Both the position numbers and the translations under genes were made by a program. A DNA stretch of 64,000 bases from Nocardia beijingensis NBRC 16342. Lineage in GTDB: Bacteria > Actinomycetota > Actinomycetes > Mycobacteriales > Mycobacteriaceae. Shown piece after piece: positions 28,846 through 36,831 of this stretch. Each line of letters opens with the position of its first letter. Within the stretch, counting starts at the first letter, position 1. Under the pieces are notes generated by a model. It was not told where the DNA came from and did no database searches. It worked only from the letters and a program-made list of their open reading frames with translations. The stretch lies in contig NZ_BDBC01000003.1 of the NCBI RefSeq assembly GCF_001612785.1, positions 124,001-188,000 on the forward strand. The letters run 5' to 3'.

Positions 28846-28958
28846 ACACCTCCCGATAAAGTCTGCGGCGTACGCCGAATAGGGCCGTGACGGCCCCATT
28901 TGCCGTGTGAGTCCGTTTCGCGCAGGAAGTTCCGATTCCATCGATACTCGACTGGAGC

Positions 28959-29753
28959 ATGATGAACCGAAAGCATTCGCGCGCTCTCTCCGCGCTCATC
29001 GCGGTGGCCATGGCCGTAACGGGCGCTTTCGCTGTTTCTGATTCCGTGGCGGGCGCCGCGCCAGGAGAGATCAATGCCGGAGGACTGCATCTGGTCGCGT
29101 CGGCGAACGCCACCAACGTCGCACCCGCGGGCGACATCGCGCCGGGAATCCCGTTCGTGCACGCGGCGAGGGTGTCCGGCGACTTCTCGGTGACGCTCGA
29201 CGGCCCCACGGCGCTGCGCGGCGGAGAAATCGCCATCGGGTATCTGGTCGGGTGCGCGGTCGACATCTCCAACGGCATTTCGATCGGTATCTCACCGAAC
29301 GTCGGCGTCGACTTCGGGATCGCGCCCTCCTTCGGCCTGGAGGGCTCACTCACCTGGGACGCGCCCTCCGTGCAGATGAACATGCCCGACAAGCAGATGA
29401 TGAACATGCCCGACAAGCAGATGATGATGATGCCCTCCCTGCAACTGGTCGCGCCGCCGAGCGTCACCGTCGGCGCCGCCGTCGGCATCCAGCCCAGTTT
29501 CGACGTCGAGGCGGGTGTCTCCGTCGAACTCGCGGTGAATCTGGCCCCCGGTTCGGTGACGGCGGCGGTGATCGGCGCGGCGGAAATCGATGGGGAATCC
29601 GAGTTCCCTTACACCTTCGCCCACACCAACACCCCGTTGAATATCAGCGGCTGCCTTTCCCCGGCCTCCGCCATGCCTTTCGTCACCGTAAGGGCCGATT
29701 CGAAAAGGGCCACCGCGCAAACGACCGGCTATGGTGCCCCGTTCTGGTTCTGA
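28959..29753 (+). CDS. MspA family porin with an internal repeat
   Basis: An outer-membrane porin of the mycolic-acid envelope, 264 residues. A signal peptide (about 1-34, cut after a GAA site) is followed by the MspA beta-rich core: GGEIAIGYLVGCAVDISNG at 88-106, SISPNVGVDFG-like strands, and a C-terminal IDGESEFPYTFAHTNTPLNISGC block. Between the halves lies a Met-rich insertion where MNMPDKQM is repeated exactly twice (140-147, 148-155), encoded by a 24-bp tandem repeat (29376-29423), and followed by MMM. This is in the region expected to face the channel or rim. GGAGC precedes ATG ATG. The 3' end overlaps a convergent TetR gene by 25 bp. Confidence 0.88.
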   Translation: MMNRKHSRALSALIAVAMAVTGAFAVSDSVAGAAPGEINAGGLHLVASANATNVAPAGDIAPGIPFVHAARVSGDFSVTLDGPTALRGGEIAIGYLVGCAVDISNGISIGISPNVGVDFGIAPSFGLEGSLTWDAPSVQMNMPDKQMMNMPDKQMMMMPSLQLVAPPSVTVGAAVGIQPSFDVEAGVSVELAVNLAPGSVTAAVIGAAEIDGESEFPYTFAHTNTPLNISGCLSPASAMPFVTVRADSKRATAQTTGYGAPFWF

Positions 29754-30448
29754 CCGTCGCCTCGCACCAATCCGTCCAGCAGCGCGCGCAGTCCCCAGTC
29801 GAACTGCGCGCCCGAGATCCACTGCGCCGCAACGGCGGCACTCGCCCGGGTGCGCGGCCAACGGTCACCGTCGACGGTGTCGAACGTGGCCGCGCGCCCG
29901 GCGATCCGCTCGGATTCCGGCGCCAGCGGGGGTTTTCCGTCGGTTTCCGCGACTTCCATCGCGAGCGAGCCGATGACCTGCACCATCACGGCGTAGGCCG
30001 CGCGGGCACAGTCCTCCTCGGCGAGGCCGGTTCTGGCCAGGCAGTTCAGCAACGCCTCCCCGACGTCTCGTGCGGCGTCACCGTCCATGGGCGCGCTCAT
30101 CATCAACCCCGCCACCGCGGGATGTCTCAGCACCTCGGTTCGTAGTCCACGGGCGAATTCGAGAACGGCCGCGCGGGGTTCGACGGCCGGGTCGGTGAGC
30201 ACAGCGACCGGCACCGCGCCGAGCACCCGTTCGACCACCGCGCGCTCCAGGTCGGCCCGGCTCGCGACGTAGGTGTAGACGGCGTTGGGGTTCACGCCCA
30301 GACGGGTCGCGACCGACCGGATCGACACGGCGGCGACACCGCCTTCGTCCATGAGCGCTATGGCGGCATCGACGATCTGCGCGTCGCGGAACGCCCGCCG
30401 CTCGGGTCTGGTCCTGCGTTCTCCCGGTGTTGACTTCGCCGCTGCCAC
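29729..30448 (-). CDS. TetR family regulator
   Basis: A 239-residue TetR protein with the helix-turn-helix MDEGGVAAVSIRSVATRLGVNPNAVYTYVASRADL at about residues 30-65. The GTG at 30448 is preferred: TACAGT (30461-30456) lies 7 nt before it, part of the first of two identical 15-bp palindromes, which implies autorepression. Upstream in-frame ATGs lie inside or beyond those palindromes. The facing gene, a DUF4386-like membrane protein, is the likely target. The 3' end overlaps the porin gene on the other strand by 25 bp. Confidence 0.88.
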   Translation of the reverse strand: MAAAKSTPGERRTRPERRAFRDAQIVDAAIALMDEGGVAAVSIRSVATRLGVNPNAVYTYVASRADLERAVVERVLGAVPVAVLTDPAVEPRAAVLEFARGLRTEVLRHPAVAGLMMSAPMDGDAARDVGEALLNCLARTGLAEEDCARAAYAVMVQVIGSLAMEVAETDGKPPLAPESERIAGRAATFDTVDGDRWPRTRASAAVAAQWISGAQFDWGLRALLDGLVRGDGQNQNGAP

Positions 30449-30456
30449 GTTGTTGA

Positions 30457-30490
30457 CTGTACCCCGTACAGCTAACTGTACCCCGTACAG
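30457..30490. promoter_or_regulatory. Two identical palindromic operators
   Basis: CTGTACCCCGTACAG occurs at 30457-30471 and 30476-30490, each a perfect 6+3+6 palindrome, with centres 19 bp apart. They fill the space between the divergent TetR and membrane-protein genes and overlap the TetR -10 box. Confidence 0.85.
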
Positions 30491-30506
30491 CCAGAATTGA
30501 GACGTC

Positions 30507-31226
30507 ATGCCCGCACGCCCATGGCCCACCATCGCCCTGCTGGTGGCCGCACCGATCACCCTGAATCTCGCCTTCGCCGGGCTCGGCTCGGCCTTCGACT
30601 ATCCGCACGTGCTCGGCGAACCGGCGGCCGACGTGCTCGCCTCGTTCCGCCACAACCAGACCGCCGTCGTCCTCTGGTTCGTCGTGCTGGCCGTGGCGGC
30701 CGCCGCGCTGGGGCCGCTGGCCGTGCTGATCGGCAGGCTGGACCGCTCACCGGCCATGCGCGCGGCCGTGGCGACGGGCGTCGCGGCCGCCGCCGTGCAG
30801 GCCATCGGCCTGGCGCGCTGGCCCGTCGCGGTTCCGGCGCTGGCGGCGCGGGCCGCCGAGGAGGGCGCCGACTCCTCGGCCGTGCGCACTTTCGAGGTGC
30901 TGGGCGCGGTACTCGGCACCGGACTCGGCGAGACGGCCGGATACACCCTCACCGCCGCGTGGACGGCCCTGGTCGCCGTGGCGTTGCGGCGCAGGCTGCC
31001 CACGGCGTGGACCGCACTCGGTTACGTCTGCGCCCTACTGGTGCTCAGCGGAGTACTGGTACCGCTGCACGTCCCGTTCACCGCGCTCGCGAACTTCGCG
31101 GGCTATGTGCTGTGGAGCGTCTGGCTCCTCACCTTCGCGGCGCTGCTCGTCCGCCACCCGGCCGCCTCGGCGGCCCGCCACGCCTCCGCGCCCGCACAGC
31201 CACTCGGCGCACCTGGCCCGCGATGA
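30507..31226 (+). CDS. DUF4386-like multi-pass membrane protein
   Basis: A 239-residue protein with six hydrophobic segments spread from residue 6 to 220 and short polar loops, ending in an Ala/Pro-rich tail. The pattern FNLAFAGLGSAFDYPHVL-like at the start with later GETAGYTLTAAWTALVA and LANFAGYVLWSVWLL is like DUF4386 proteins, whose role is unknown. It is divergent from a TetR gene with two identical operators between them, so it is probably induced by a ligand of that regulator. Confidence 0.65.
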   Translation: MPARPWPTIALLVAAPITLNLAFAGLGSAFDYPHVLGEPAADVLASFRHNQTAVVLWFVVLAVAAAALGPLAVLIGRLDRSPAMRAAVATGVAAAAVQAIGLARWPVAVPALAARAAEEGADSSAVRTFEVLGAVLGTGLGETAGYTLTAAWTALVAVALRRRLPTAWTALGYVCALLVLSGVLVPLHVPFTALANFAGYVLWSVWLLTFAALLVRHPAASAARHASAPAQPLGAPGPR

Positions 31227-31318
31227 CGGGCGGAAGCTCGGGCCGCCGTGCGGGTTCCGCGCGGTGGTCGATCTCGCCGCGATCGCGGCACTCGGGTCGT
31301 CCGCACCTCCACGAGCAG

Positions 31319-31999
31319 TCAGCGGGCCGGGACCGGACGCTCCAGGACGTCCGCAGGGACCGGGACGCCAGGGTCCAGATCCTCGGAGTCGATCGGGGAA
31401 TCCCAAGCCTGGCGCAGCGGGAGGACACCCGCCCACACGCCGCCGTTGTCGATATCCGACGGGTCGTCCTTCGGGCCACCGGCGCGGATCTTCACCGACG
31501 CCTCGGTCAGGTCGAGGGCGAGCACCTTCGTGGCGGCGAGTTCCTTCTTGCTCGGGGGCCGCACGCGCGACCACGCGCCGGGCGCCGCGTGTTCGACGAT
31601 CACGCGCAGCCCGTGCAGGCGTTCGTCGTGCTCGGTCACCTCCCGCGCCCGGCCGAGCACGACCGCGGAGCGGTAGTTCATCGAGAAGTGCATGGCCGAA
31701 CGCGCGTAGACCACGCCGTCCACCAAGGTCACCGCCACCGAGATGTCGGCGGCGAGCGCCGCGCGCAGGTTCCCGGCGCCGGTGGAGCCGTGCAGGTAGA
31801 GCGTGTCGCCGTCCCGGCCGTAGGCGGTGGGCAGCACGACCGGCGTGCCGCCGAGCAGCACACCCAGGTGGCAGATCAGCCCGGCGTCGAGCACCGCGTC
31901 CAAGTCGGCGCGATCGGTGCTGGCACGGTCGGTCAACCGGGTCGGCGTGCTGCGCGGCGTCGGCGAGAGGGGAGTCCGTTGGCTGACTGTTTCGGTCAT
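31319..31999 (-). CDS. Pyridoxamine 5'-phosphate oxidase-like FMN-binding protein
   Basis: A 226-residue split-barrel flavin protein. Elements include the GLICHLGVLLGGTPVVLPTAYGRDGDTLYLHGS strand pair, AADISVAVTLVDGVVYARSAMHFSMNYRSAVVLGRAREV, and a C-terminal region with DNGGVWAGVLPLRQAW. This matches the pyridoxamine-phosphate-oxidase-like family of bacterial FMN proteins with unknown substrates. TGGGAG precedes the ATG. It is divergent from a MocR-type regulator, and regulators of this type often control vitamin B6 or related genes, which supports a B6-linked role. Confidence 0.85.
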   Translation of the reverse strand: MTETVSQRTPLSPTPRSTPTRLTDRASTDRADLDAVLDAGLICHLGVLLGGTPVVLPTAYGRDGDTLYLHGSTGAGNLRAALAADISVAVTLVDGVVYARSAMHFSMNYRSAVVLGRAREVTEHDERLHGLRVIVEHAAPGAWSRVRPPSKKELAATKVLALDLTEASVKIRAGGPKDDPSDIDNGGVWAGVLPLRQAWDSPIDSEDLDPGVPVPADVLERPVPAR

Positions 32000-32021
32000 G
32001 CTCCCAGAATCGGGGCGCTAA

Positions 32022-32040
32022 TGGCATTATCAAAGTGCCA
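32022..32040. promoter_or_regulatory. Inverted repeat between the split-barrel gene and mocR
   Basis: TGGCA and TGCCA arms flank a 9-bp AT-rich centre, 39 bp before the MocR GTG. It is the only clear symmetric site in the gap. Confidence 0.45.
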
Positions 32041-32079
32041 ATCTGAAGGATTCTCAGCAGTCCACTTCGAGGAGCAACC

Positions 32080-33450
32080 GTGCTGGACGACCTCCCCCTC
32101 GCCCTCGATCGCGATCTGGCGCAACCACTGTCGGTGCAGATCGCCGACCAATTGCGCCACGCGGCGACCAGTGGGCCGCTGCGCGGCGGCGACCGGCTGC
32201 CGTCCACCCGCGCGCTGGCCGGGCGGCTGGGCGTGAGCCGCACCGTGGTCGCCGCCGCCTACGACCAATTGCACGCGGAGGGCTGGCTGCGCGGCAGACG
32301 CGGCTCCGGCACCTACCTCACGACCGCGCCGGCCGCCGCGCCCACGCGCCCGGATTCCGTGCACGACACCGACGCCACGCCGGAACTGCTGGACCTCGCC
32401 CCGGGCGCCCCGTGCGTCGATGCCATCGATCCGGCCGCGTGGCGCCGCGCCTGGCGGGCCGCGGCGGACCACTCGCCGCTCGTGCGCAAAGACCGCGCGG
32501 GCGAACCGGAGTTCCGCACGGCCGTCACCGAGCATCTGCTGCGCCACCGCGGGATCGAAGCGGGCAGCGACACCGTGCTGCTCGCTACGGCCGGAACCAG
32601 CTCCGCCGTCGGCGAATTGGCCGCCGCGCTGCTGCGGCCCGGCGATGCGGTCGCCATGGAGGACCCCGGCTACCAGCGCGCCGCGGGGGCGTTCGCGGCG
32701 GCCGGTCTCGAGGTCGTTCCGGTCCCCGTCGACGCGAACGGCCTGCGCGTCGACCTGCTGCCGCCGCGCATCAAAGCGGTGTATTGCACTCCAGCACATC
32801 AGTTTCCGCTCGGCGCGCGAATGCCTGCCGCGCGGCGGGTGGAGCTGGTGGAACACGCGCGCCGCTGCGGGATCTTCGTCATCGAGGACGACTACGACGG
32901 CGAACTGCGCTACGACACCGCGCCGCTGCCGCTGCTGGCCACCATGGCTCCGGACGTCGTTGTCCACTTGGGCACGACCAGCAAGATCCTCTCCCCCAGC
33001 CTCGGTGTCGGCTGGCTGCTCGCCGCTCCGGAGATCGCCGCGGCGGTGCTTGACCACCGCGAGCGCACCGGCACCGGTCCGAGCCCGGCGGGGCAGCGCG
33101 TGCTGGTCGCCTTCGCCGCGCACGGTGATCTGGCCAGGCACCTGCGCAGGCTGCGCCGCGCGCTGCCACCGCGCCGGGCGCTGGTGGTGACCGAACTGCG
33201 GCGCCGCGGCCTCGACGTGCTCGGTGACGACGCGGGGTCGCACGTCGTCGTGCCGGTGTCGTCGGCCGAGGCCGAGCGGCGCGTGATCGCGGCGGGCATG
33301 GCGCGCGGCGTCGCGCTCGACGGCCTGGCCAGGCATCACCTCGGATCCCGCCGGGACCATTTCGGTGTCGCGCTCGGCTACACGGCGCTGCCGTGGCCGG
33401 AACTCGCCGCGGCCGTCCCGAGGGCCGCCGCGTGCCTGGCCCGGCCGTAG
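32080..33450 (+). CDS. MocR/PdxR-type GntR regulator with aminotransferase-like domain
   Basis: A 456-residue fusion: a GntR winged helix (about 12-78; LSVQIADQLRHAA, LPSTRALAGRLGVSRTVVAAAYDQLHAEGWL) and a fold-type I aminotransferase-like domain (about 100-450) with the cofactor-binding lysine in LGTTSKILSPSLGVGW. MocR proteins sense pyridoxal phosphate or an adduct and control vitamin B6 and other genes. The start is GTG at 32080, after AGGAG. It is divergent from an FMN split-barrel gene, its likely target. Confidence 0.93.
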   Translation: MLDDLPLALDRDLAQPLSVQIADQLRHAATSGPLRGGDRLPSTRALAGRLGVSRTVVAAAYDQLHAEGWLRGRRGSGTYLTTAPAAAPTRPDSVHDTDATPELLDLAPGAPCVDAIDPAAWRRAWRAAADHSPLVRKDRAGEPEFRTAVTEHLLRHRGIEAGSDTVLLATAGTSSAVGELAAALLRPGDAVAMEDPGYQRAAGAFAAAGLEVVPVPVDANGLRVDLLPPRIKAVYCTPAHQFPLGARMPAARRVELVEHARRCGIFVIEDDYDGELRYDTAPLPLLATMAPDVVVHLGTTSKILSPSLGVGWLLAAPEIAAAVLDHRERTGTGPSPAGQRVLVAFAAHGDLARHLRRLRRALPPRRALVVTELRRRGLDVLGDDAGSHVVVPVSSAEAERRVIAAGMARGVALDGLARHHLGSRRDHFGVALGYTALPWPELAAAVPRAAACLARP

Positions 33451-33456
33451 CATGGT

Positions 33457-33522
33457 CGGCATGTGCGGTCAGCCCGGAGTCGGCAGCACGGCGTTGCCGA
33501 CTTCGGGGTCCCGCACATGCCG
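33457..33522 (+). promoter_or_regulatory. Long 25-bp hairpin inside a short leader ORF
   Basis: A 12-bp outer stem (33457-33468 with 33511-33522), a small internal loop, then a 13-bp inner stem (33473-33485 with 33495-33507, one G-U) and a 9-nt loop. It follows the mocR stop by 6 bp and might end that transcript or control the following gene. Confidence 0.75.
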
Positions 33523-33613
33523 GAAACGACGGAGCATGAGCGAACAGGCCCGGAGGCGGCGGCGCGGCGTGACCACGCAGGGGCCCGCTCTGGCCGGAAG
33601 GGACGAAGCATGA
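33461..33613 (+). CDS. Possible 50-residue leader ORF coupled to the DUF2630 gene
   Basis: An ATG at 33461 lies 7 nt after a TAGCAT -10 box that overlaps the mocR stop, so a leaderless message could start here. The frame encodes 50 residues, Arg-rich in the second half, and ends in a TGA that overlaps the DUF2630 ATG as ATGA. An internal ATG at 33536 with GGAG begins the same MSEQ tetrapeptide as the DUF2630 protein: a 16-bp block (33533-33548) is repeated at 33607-33622 over that start. Whether the peptide is made is unknown. Confidence 0.35.
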   Translation: MCGQPGVGSTALPTSGSRTCRKRRSMSEQARRRRRGVTTQGPALAGRDEA

Positions 33614-33855
33614 GCGAACAGGACATCTTGGCGCGGATCAAGGACCTGGTCGACCAGGAGCACCAGCTGCGCTCGCAGGCCACCCACGGCGAGCTGGACC
33701 CGAAGACCGAACGCCAGCGCCTGGCCGAACTGGAAGTGATGCTGGATCAGGCCTGGGACCTGCTCCGTCATCGCCGTGCGCGGATCGACCAGGGCCAGTC
33801 CCCCGAGGCGGCCCAGGCCAATCCGGTGTCGCAGGTCGAGGGTTACCTGCAGTAG
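33610..33855 (+). CDS. DUF2630 family protein
   Basis: An 81-residue all-helical protein. The sequence SEQDILARIKDLVDQEHQLR, ERQRLAELEVMLDQAWDLLRHRRARID and the VEGYLQ end are the DUF2630 pattern. The family is widespread in actinobacteria, small and soluble, with no assigned role. The ATG at 33610 follows AAGGGACGAAG. A disulfide reductase-like gene starts 8 bp downstream, so the two are probably one transcript. Confidence 0.88.
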   Translation: MSEQDILARIKDLVDQEHQLRSQATHGELDPKTERQRLAELEVMLDQAWDLLRHRRARIDQGQSPEAAQANPVSQVEGYLQ

Positions 33856-33863
33856 GCGCGGCG

Positions 33864-35300
33864 ATGTCGAGCGCACCGACCGACTACGACGTCATCGTGA
33901 TCGGCGGCGGACCGGCGGGTGAGAACGCCGCCGCCTACGCCGTCGCGGGCAGCGACCGCACGGCCGCCATCGTGGAGCGTGAACTCGTCGGCGGCGAATG
34001 TTCCTATTGGGCCTGCGTCCCGAGCAAAGCGCTGTTGCGGCCGGGCCACGTGCTCGCGGCCGCGCGAGCGATGCCGGGGATTTCGGCTACCGGCCTCGAG
34101 GTCGAGGCGGTGCTGCGGCGCCGGGACGCCTTCGTGCACGACCATGACGATTCCGCGCAGGCCGACTGGGCGCGCGCCAACCGCATCGACATCGTGCGCG
34201 GCACCGGACGATTGACCGGCACGCGGTCGGTGGAGGTCGACGGGCGGCAGTTGCGCGCCCGGCTCGCCGTGGTGCTGGCCACCGGCACCACCGCCAATGT
34301 GCCCGACGTGCCCGGCCTGCGCGCCGCGCTGCCGTGGACTTCCCGCGACGCCACCAATCTGCACGAGGTCCCGCGCCGGGTCGCCGTGGTCGGCGGCGGC
34401 GTGGTGGCCAGTGAGGCCGCGACCTGGCTGGCCGCGCTCGGCGCCGAGGTAACCCTGCTGGTGCGCGGCTCGGCGCTGCTGGCCGCGGCCGAGCCCTTCG
34501 CGGGCGAACGGGTGGTGGCGGCGCTGACCGGCGCGGGTGTTCGGGTGCGCATGGGCACCGCGCCCACCGCCGTCGAACGCCCGGCCGCGAAGGACACCGG
34601 CGAAGGCTGGATCCACGGCGGGCCTGTCACGATCCGGTTGCGCGGCCCCGAGGGCGAGTCGGCGCTGGAGGTCGACGAGATCGTGGTCGCGGCCGGACGC
34701 GCGCCCGCCGCGAAGGGGCTCGGCCTGGACGCGGTCGGGCTGTCCGATGGTTACGTCGCGGTGGACGATCACCTCACCGCGCGCGATGTCGAAGGCCAGT
34801 GGCTGTATGTGGTCGGCGACCTCAACCACCGCGCCGCGCTCACGCACATGGGCAAGTACCAGGGCCGGGTGTGCGGCGACGTGATCGCGGCGCGGGCCGA
34901 GGGAAAACCGCTGGACGACCCGCGTTTCGTGGCGAGTTCCGATCACGGCAAGGTGCCGCAGGTGGTGTTCACCGCGCCCGAGGTCGCCTCGGTCGGCTTG
35001 ACCGAAGCCGCGGCCAAGGACGCGGGGCACGCGGTGGAGACCGTCGAACTCGACATCGAAGTGGCCGGTTCGGCGCTGTCCAGGGACGACTACGCGGGCC
35101 ACGCGAAACTGGTGATCGATCGCGACACCGACACGCTGCTCGGCGCCACCTTCGTGGGGCCGGACGTGGGCGAGCAACTGCACGCGGCGACGATCGCGGT
35201 GGTCGGCCGGGTACCGCTGTCCACCCTTTGGCACGCCGTGCCAGCCTTCCCGGCGGTCAGCGAGTTCTGGTTGCGCCTGTTGGAGGCGCGGCGCGCATAG
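33864..35300 (+). CDS. FAD-dependent pyridine nucleotide-disulfide oxidoreductase
   Basis: A 478-residue flavoprotein of the lipoamide dehydrogenase/mercuric reductase group. FAD motif VIVIGGGPAGENAA lies at residues 10-23; the redox pair is in GGECSYWACVPSKAL (Cys-x4-Cys, about 45-50); the NAD(P) motif is VAVVGGGVVASEAATWLAALG; the C-terminal dimerisation domain ends with WHAVPAFPAVSEFW, which supplies the His-Glu pair region. The substrate is not clear: the sequence around the redox cysteines is unlike E3 of the pyruvate complex. It follows the DUF2630 gene by 8 bp. Confidence 0.88.
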   Translation: MSSAPTDYDVIVIGGGPAGENAAAYAVAGSDRTAAIVERELVGGECSYWACVPSKALLRPGHVLAAARAMPGISATGLEVEAVLRRRDAFVHDHDDSAQADWARANRIDIVRGTGRLTGTRSVEVDGRQLRARLAVVLATGTTANVPDVPGLRAALPWTSRDATNLHEVPRRVAVVGGGVVASEAATWLAALGAEVTLLVRGSALLAAAEPFAGERVVAALTGAGVRVRMGTAPTAVERPAAKDTGEGWIHGGPVTIRLRGPEGESALEVDEIVVAAGRAPAAKGLGLDAVGLSDGYVAVDDHLTARDVEGQWLYVVGDLNHRAALTHMGKYQGRVCGDVIAARAEGKPLDDPRFVASSDHGKVPQVVFTAPEVASVGLTEAAAKDAGHAVETVELDIEVAGSALSRDDYAGHAKLVIDRDTDTLLGATFVGPDVGEQLHAATIAVVGRVPLSTLWHAVPAFPAVSEFWLRLLEARRA

Positions 35301-35302
35301 CT

Positions 35303-35318
35303 ACCATTTGAAAATGGT
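35303..35318. promoter_or_regulatory. Palindrome over the carboxylesterase start
   Basis: ACCATTT-GA-AAATGGT is a perfect 7+2+7 inverted repeat. It overlaps a TACCAT -10 box (35302-35307) and the ATG (35314), so it could be an operator that blocks transcription directly. Confidence 0.5.
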
Positions 35319-36822
35319 GGCAACAACGGATATCGCGACCGCCGACGGAGTCGTCCGCGGTCGCCGTGGCCGCCGCGTCTTGCGCTGGCGGTCCATTCCC
35401 TACGCGGCTCCTCCGATCGAGGACCTGCGCTTTCGCGCTCCACAACCGGTCGAACCATGGTCCGGTGTACGGGCTGCGACAGACTTCACCTCCGCGGCGA
35501 TGCAGCACCGCTCCGGAGCGCGGATCGGGCCGCGCGCCTATCAGCCGACCAGCGAGGACGCGCTGACACTCAATGTCACCGCGCCCGCGACGACGGCGTC
35601 GAGCCCGCGCCCGGTGCTGGTGTTCATCCACGGCGGCGGCTATCTCATCGGGACCTCCGCGCTCGGGCTGTACTCCGGGGCGCGAATGGCGCTGCGCGGC
35701 GACGTGGTGGTGGTCTCGCTGAACTACCGGCTCGGCGCGTTCGGCTACGTCGATTTCAGTGAGTTCGGCACCGACGAAGAACCGTTCCACTCCAACCTCG
35801 GCCTGCGTGACCAGCTCGCCGCGTTGGAGTGGGTGCGCACCAATATCGCGGCGTTCGGCGGCGATCCCGACAACGTGACGATCTTCGGCGAATCGGCCGG
35901 CGCGCACGCCGTGCTGAGCCTGCTCGCCACACCGGCGGCCAAGGGCCTGTTCCATCGAGCCATCGCCCAGAGCCCGCCCGCCGACTGGGCGGTCACCGCG
36001 GAGGAAGCCCGCGGCTTCGCACGCCGCTGTGTGGCCGCGCTGGGCGCGACGCCGGACACCGCGCACACCGCGCTGCGCACCGCGGGGGCCAACGACATCC
36101 GCCGCGCGGTCGATCGCACCATCGCACAGGTGGTGCGGGAACACCCGGGCGCCTTTCCGGTCTGCCCGGTCATCGACGGTGAGTTCCTGCCGTTTTCCCC
36201 GGTCGACGCGATCGCCGACGGTTCGGCGCACCGGGTGCCGCTGATCATCGGCACCAACCGGGACGAGGGCACGCTGTTCGCCAGGTTCGCCGACGAACTG
36301 CCGACCACCGCGGACCGGCTGCGCAAGGCGCTCGGCAACTCCACCGAGGCCGAGTCGAGAATCAGGGCGGCGTATCCCGGCTATCCGCAGCCGAAGGCCG
36401 CGGTGCGGGCGGGTGGCGACTACACCTTCTGGCGTCCTTCGCTGACGGTCATGGAGGGGCACAGCAAGCACGCGCCGACCTACGCCTACCGCTACGACTT
36501 CGCCCCGCGCGCCTTGCAACTGGCCGGGATCGGCGCCACGCACGCTACCGATCTCATCCCGGTGTTCGGCGTGACGGACACCCCGATCGGCCGGGCCTTC
36601 ACGGCCGCGGGCGGCAGGCGCGGCCTGCGGGCGGTCACCGATCAGTTCCAGGACAACTGGCTGGCTTTCGCCCGTACCGGCGCTCCGCTGCCGTCCTGGC
36701 CCACGTACACGGAGGCGCGCAGGTCAACTCTGATCATCGACTACCCCACCCGCGTGGAACACGATCCGGACCGGGCGAAACGACTCGCTTGGCAGGGCGT
36801 GCGGGTCCCCACGCTTACCTGA
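35314..36822 (+). CDS. Carboxylesterase/lipase family protein (type B)
   Basis: A 502-residue alpha/beta hydrolase of the carboxylesterase type B family. The N-terminal RSIPYAAPPIEDLRFRAPQP, the oxyanion-hole FIHGGGYLIG, the nucleophile elbow FGESAGAHAV (Ser about 194), the acid residue region GTNRDEGTLF and the His region (ATHATDLIPVFG) are present. It hydrolyses esters of unknown type; no signal peptide is seen. TACCAT lies 6 nt before the ATG at 35314, giving a probable leaderless start; a TTG at 35308 and a GTG at 35317 are alternatives. Confidence 0.92.
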   Translation: MVATTDIATADGVVRGRRGRRVLRWRSIPYAAPPIEDLRFRAPQPVEPWSGVRAATDFTSAAMQHRSGARIGPRAYQPTSEDALTLNVTAPATTASSPRPVLVFIHGGGYLIGTSALGLYSGARMALRGDVVVVSLNYRLGAFGYVDFSEFGTDEEPFHSNLGLRDQLAALEWVRTNIAAFGGDPDNVTIFGESAGAHAVLSLLATPAAKGLFHRAIAQSPPADWAVTAEEARGFARRCVAALGATPDTAHTALRTAGANDIRRAVDRTIAQVVREHPGAFPVCPVIDGEFLPFSPVDAIADGSAHRVPLIIGTNRDEGTLFARFADELPTTADRLRKALGNSTEAESRIRAAYPGYPQPKAAVRAGGDYTFWRPSLTVMEGHSKHAPTYAYRYDFAPRALQLAGIGATHATDLIPVFGVTDTPIGRAFTAAGGRRGLRAVTDQFQDNWLAFARTGAPLPSWPTYTEARRSTLIIDYPTRVEHDPDRAKRLAWQGVRVPTLT

Positions 36823-36831
36823 GCCGGGCCG

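Larger units (their letters stand above)
28530..28958. other. Intergenic region upstream of the MspA porin, with two repeat sets
   Basis: No gene is supported in these 429 bp. They hold a 32-bp tandem duplication (28533-28596), a 17-bp spaced direct repeat (28795-28845) and a -10-like TAAAGT (28857-28862). The long distance suggests the porin promoter is regulated. Confidence 0.6.
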
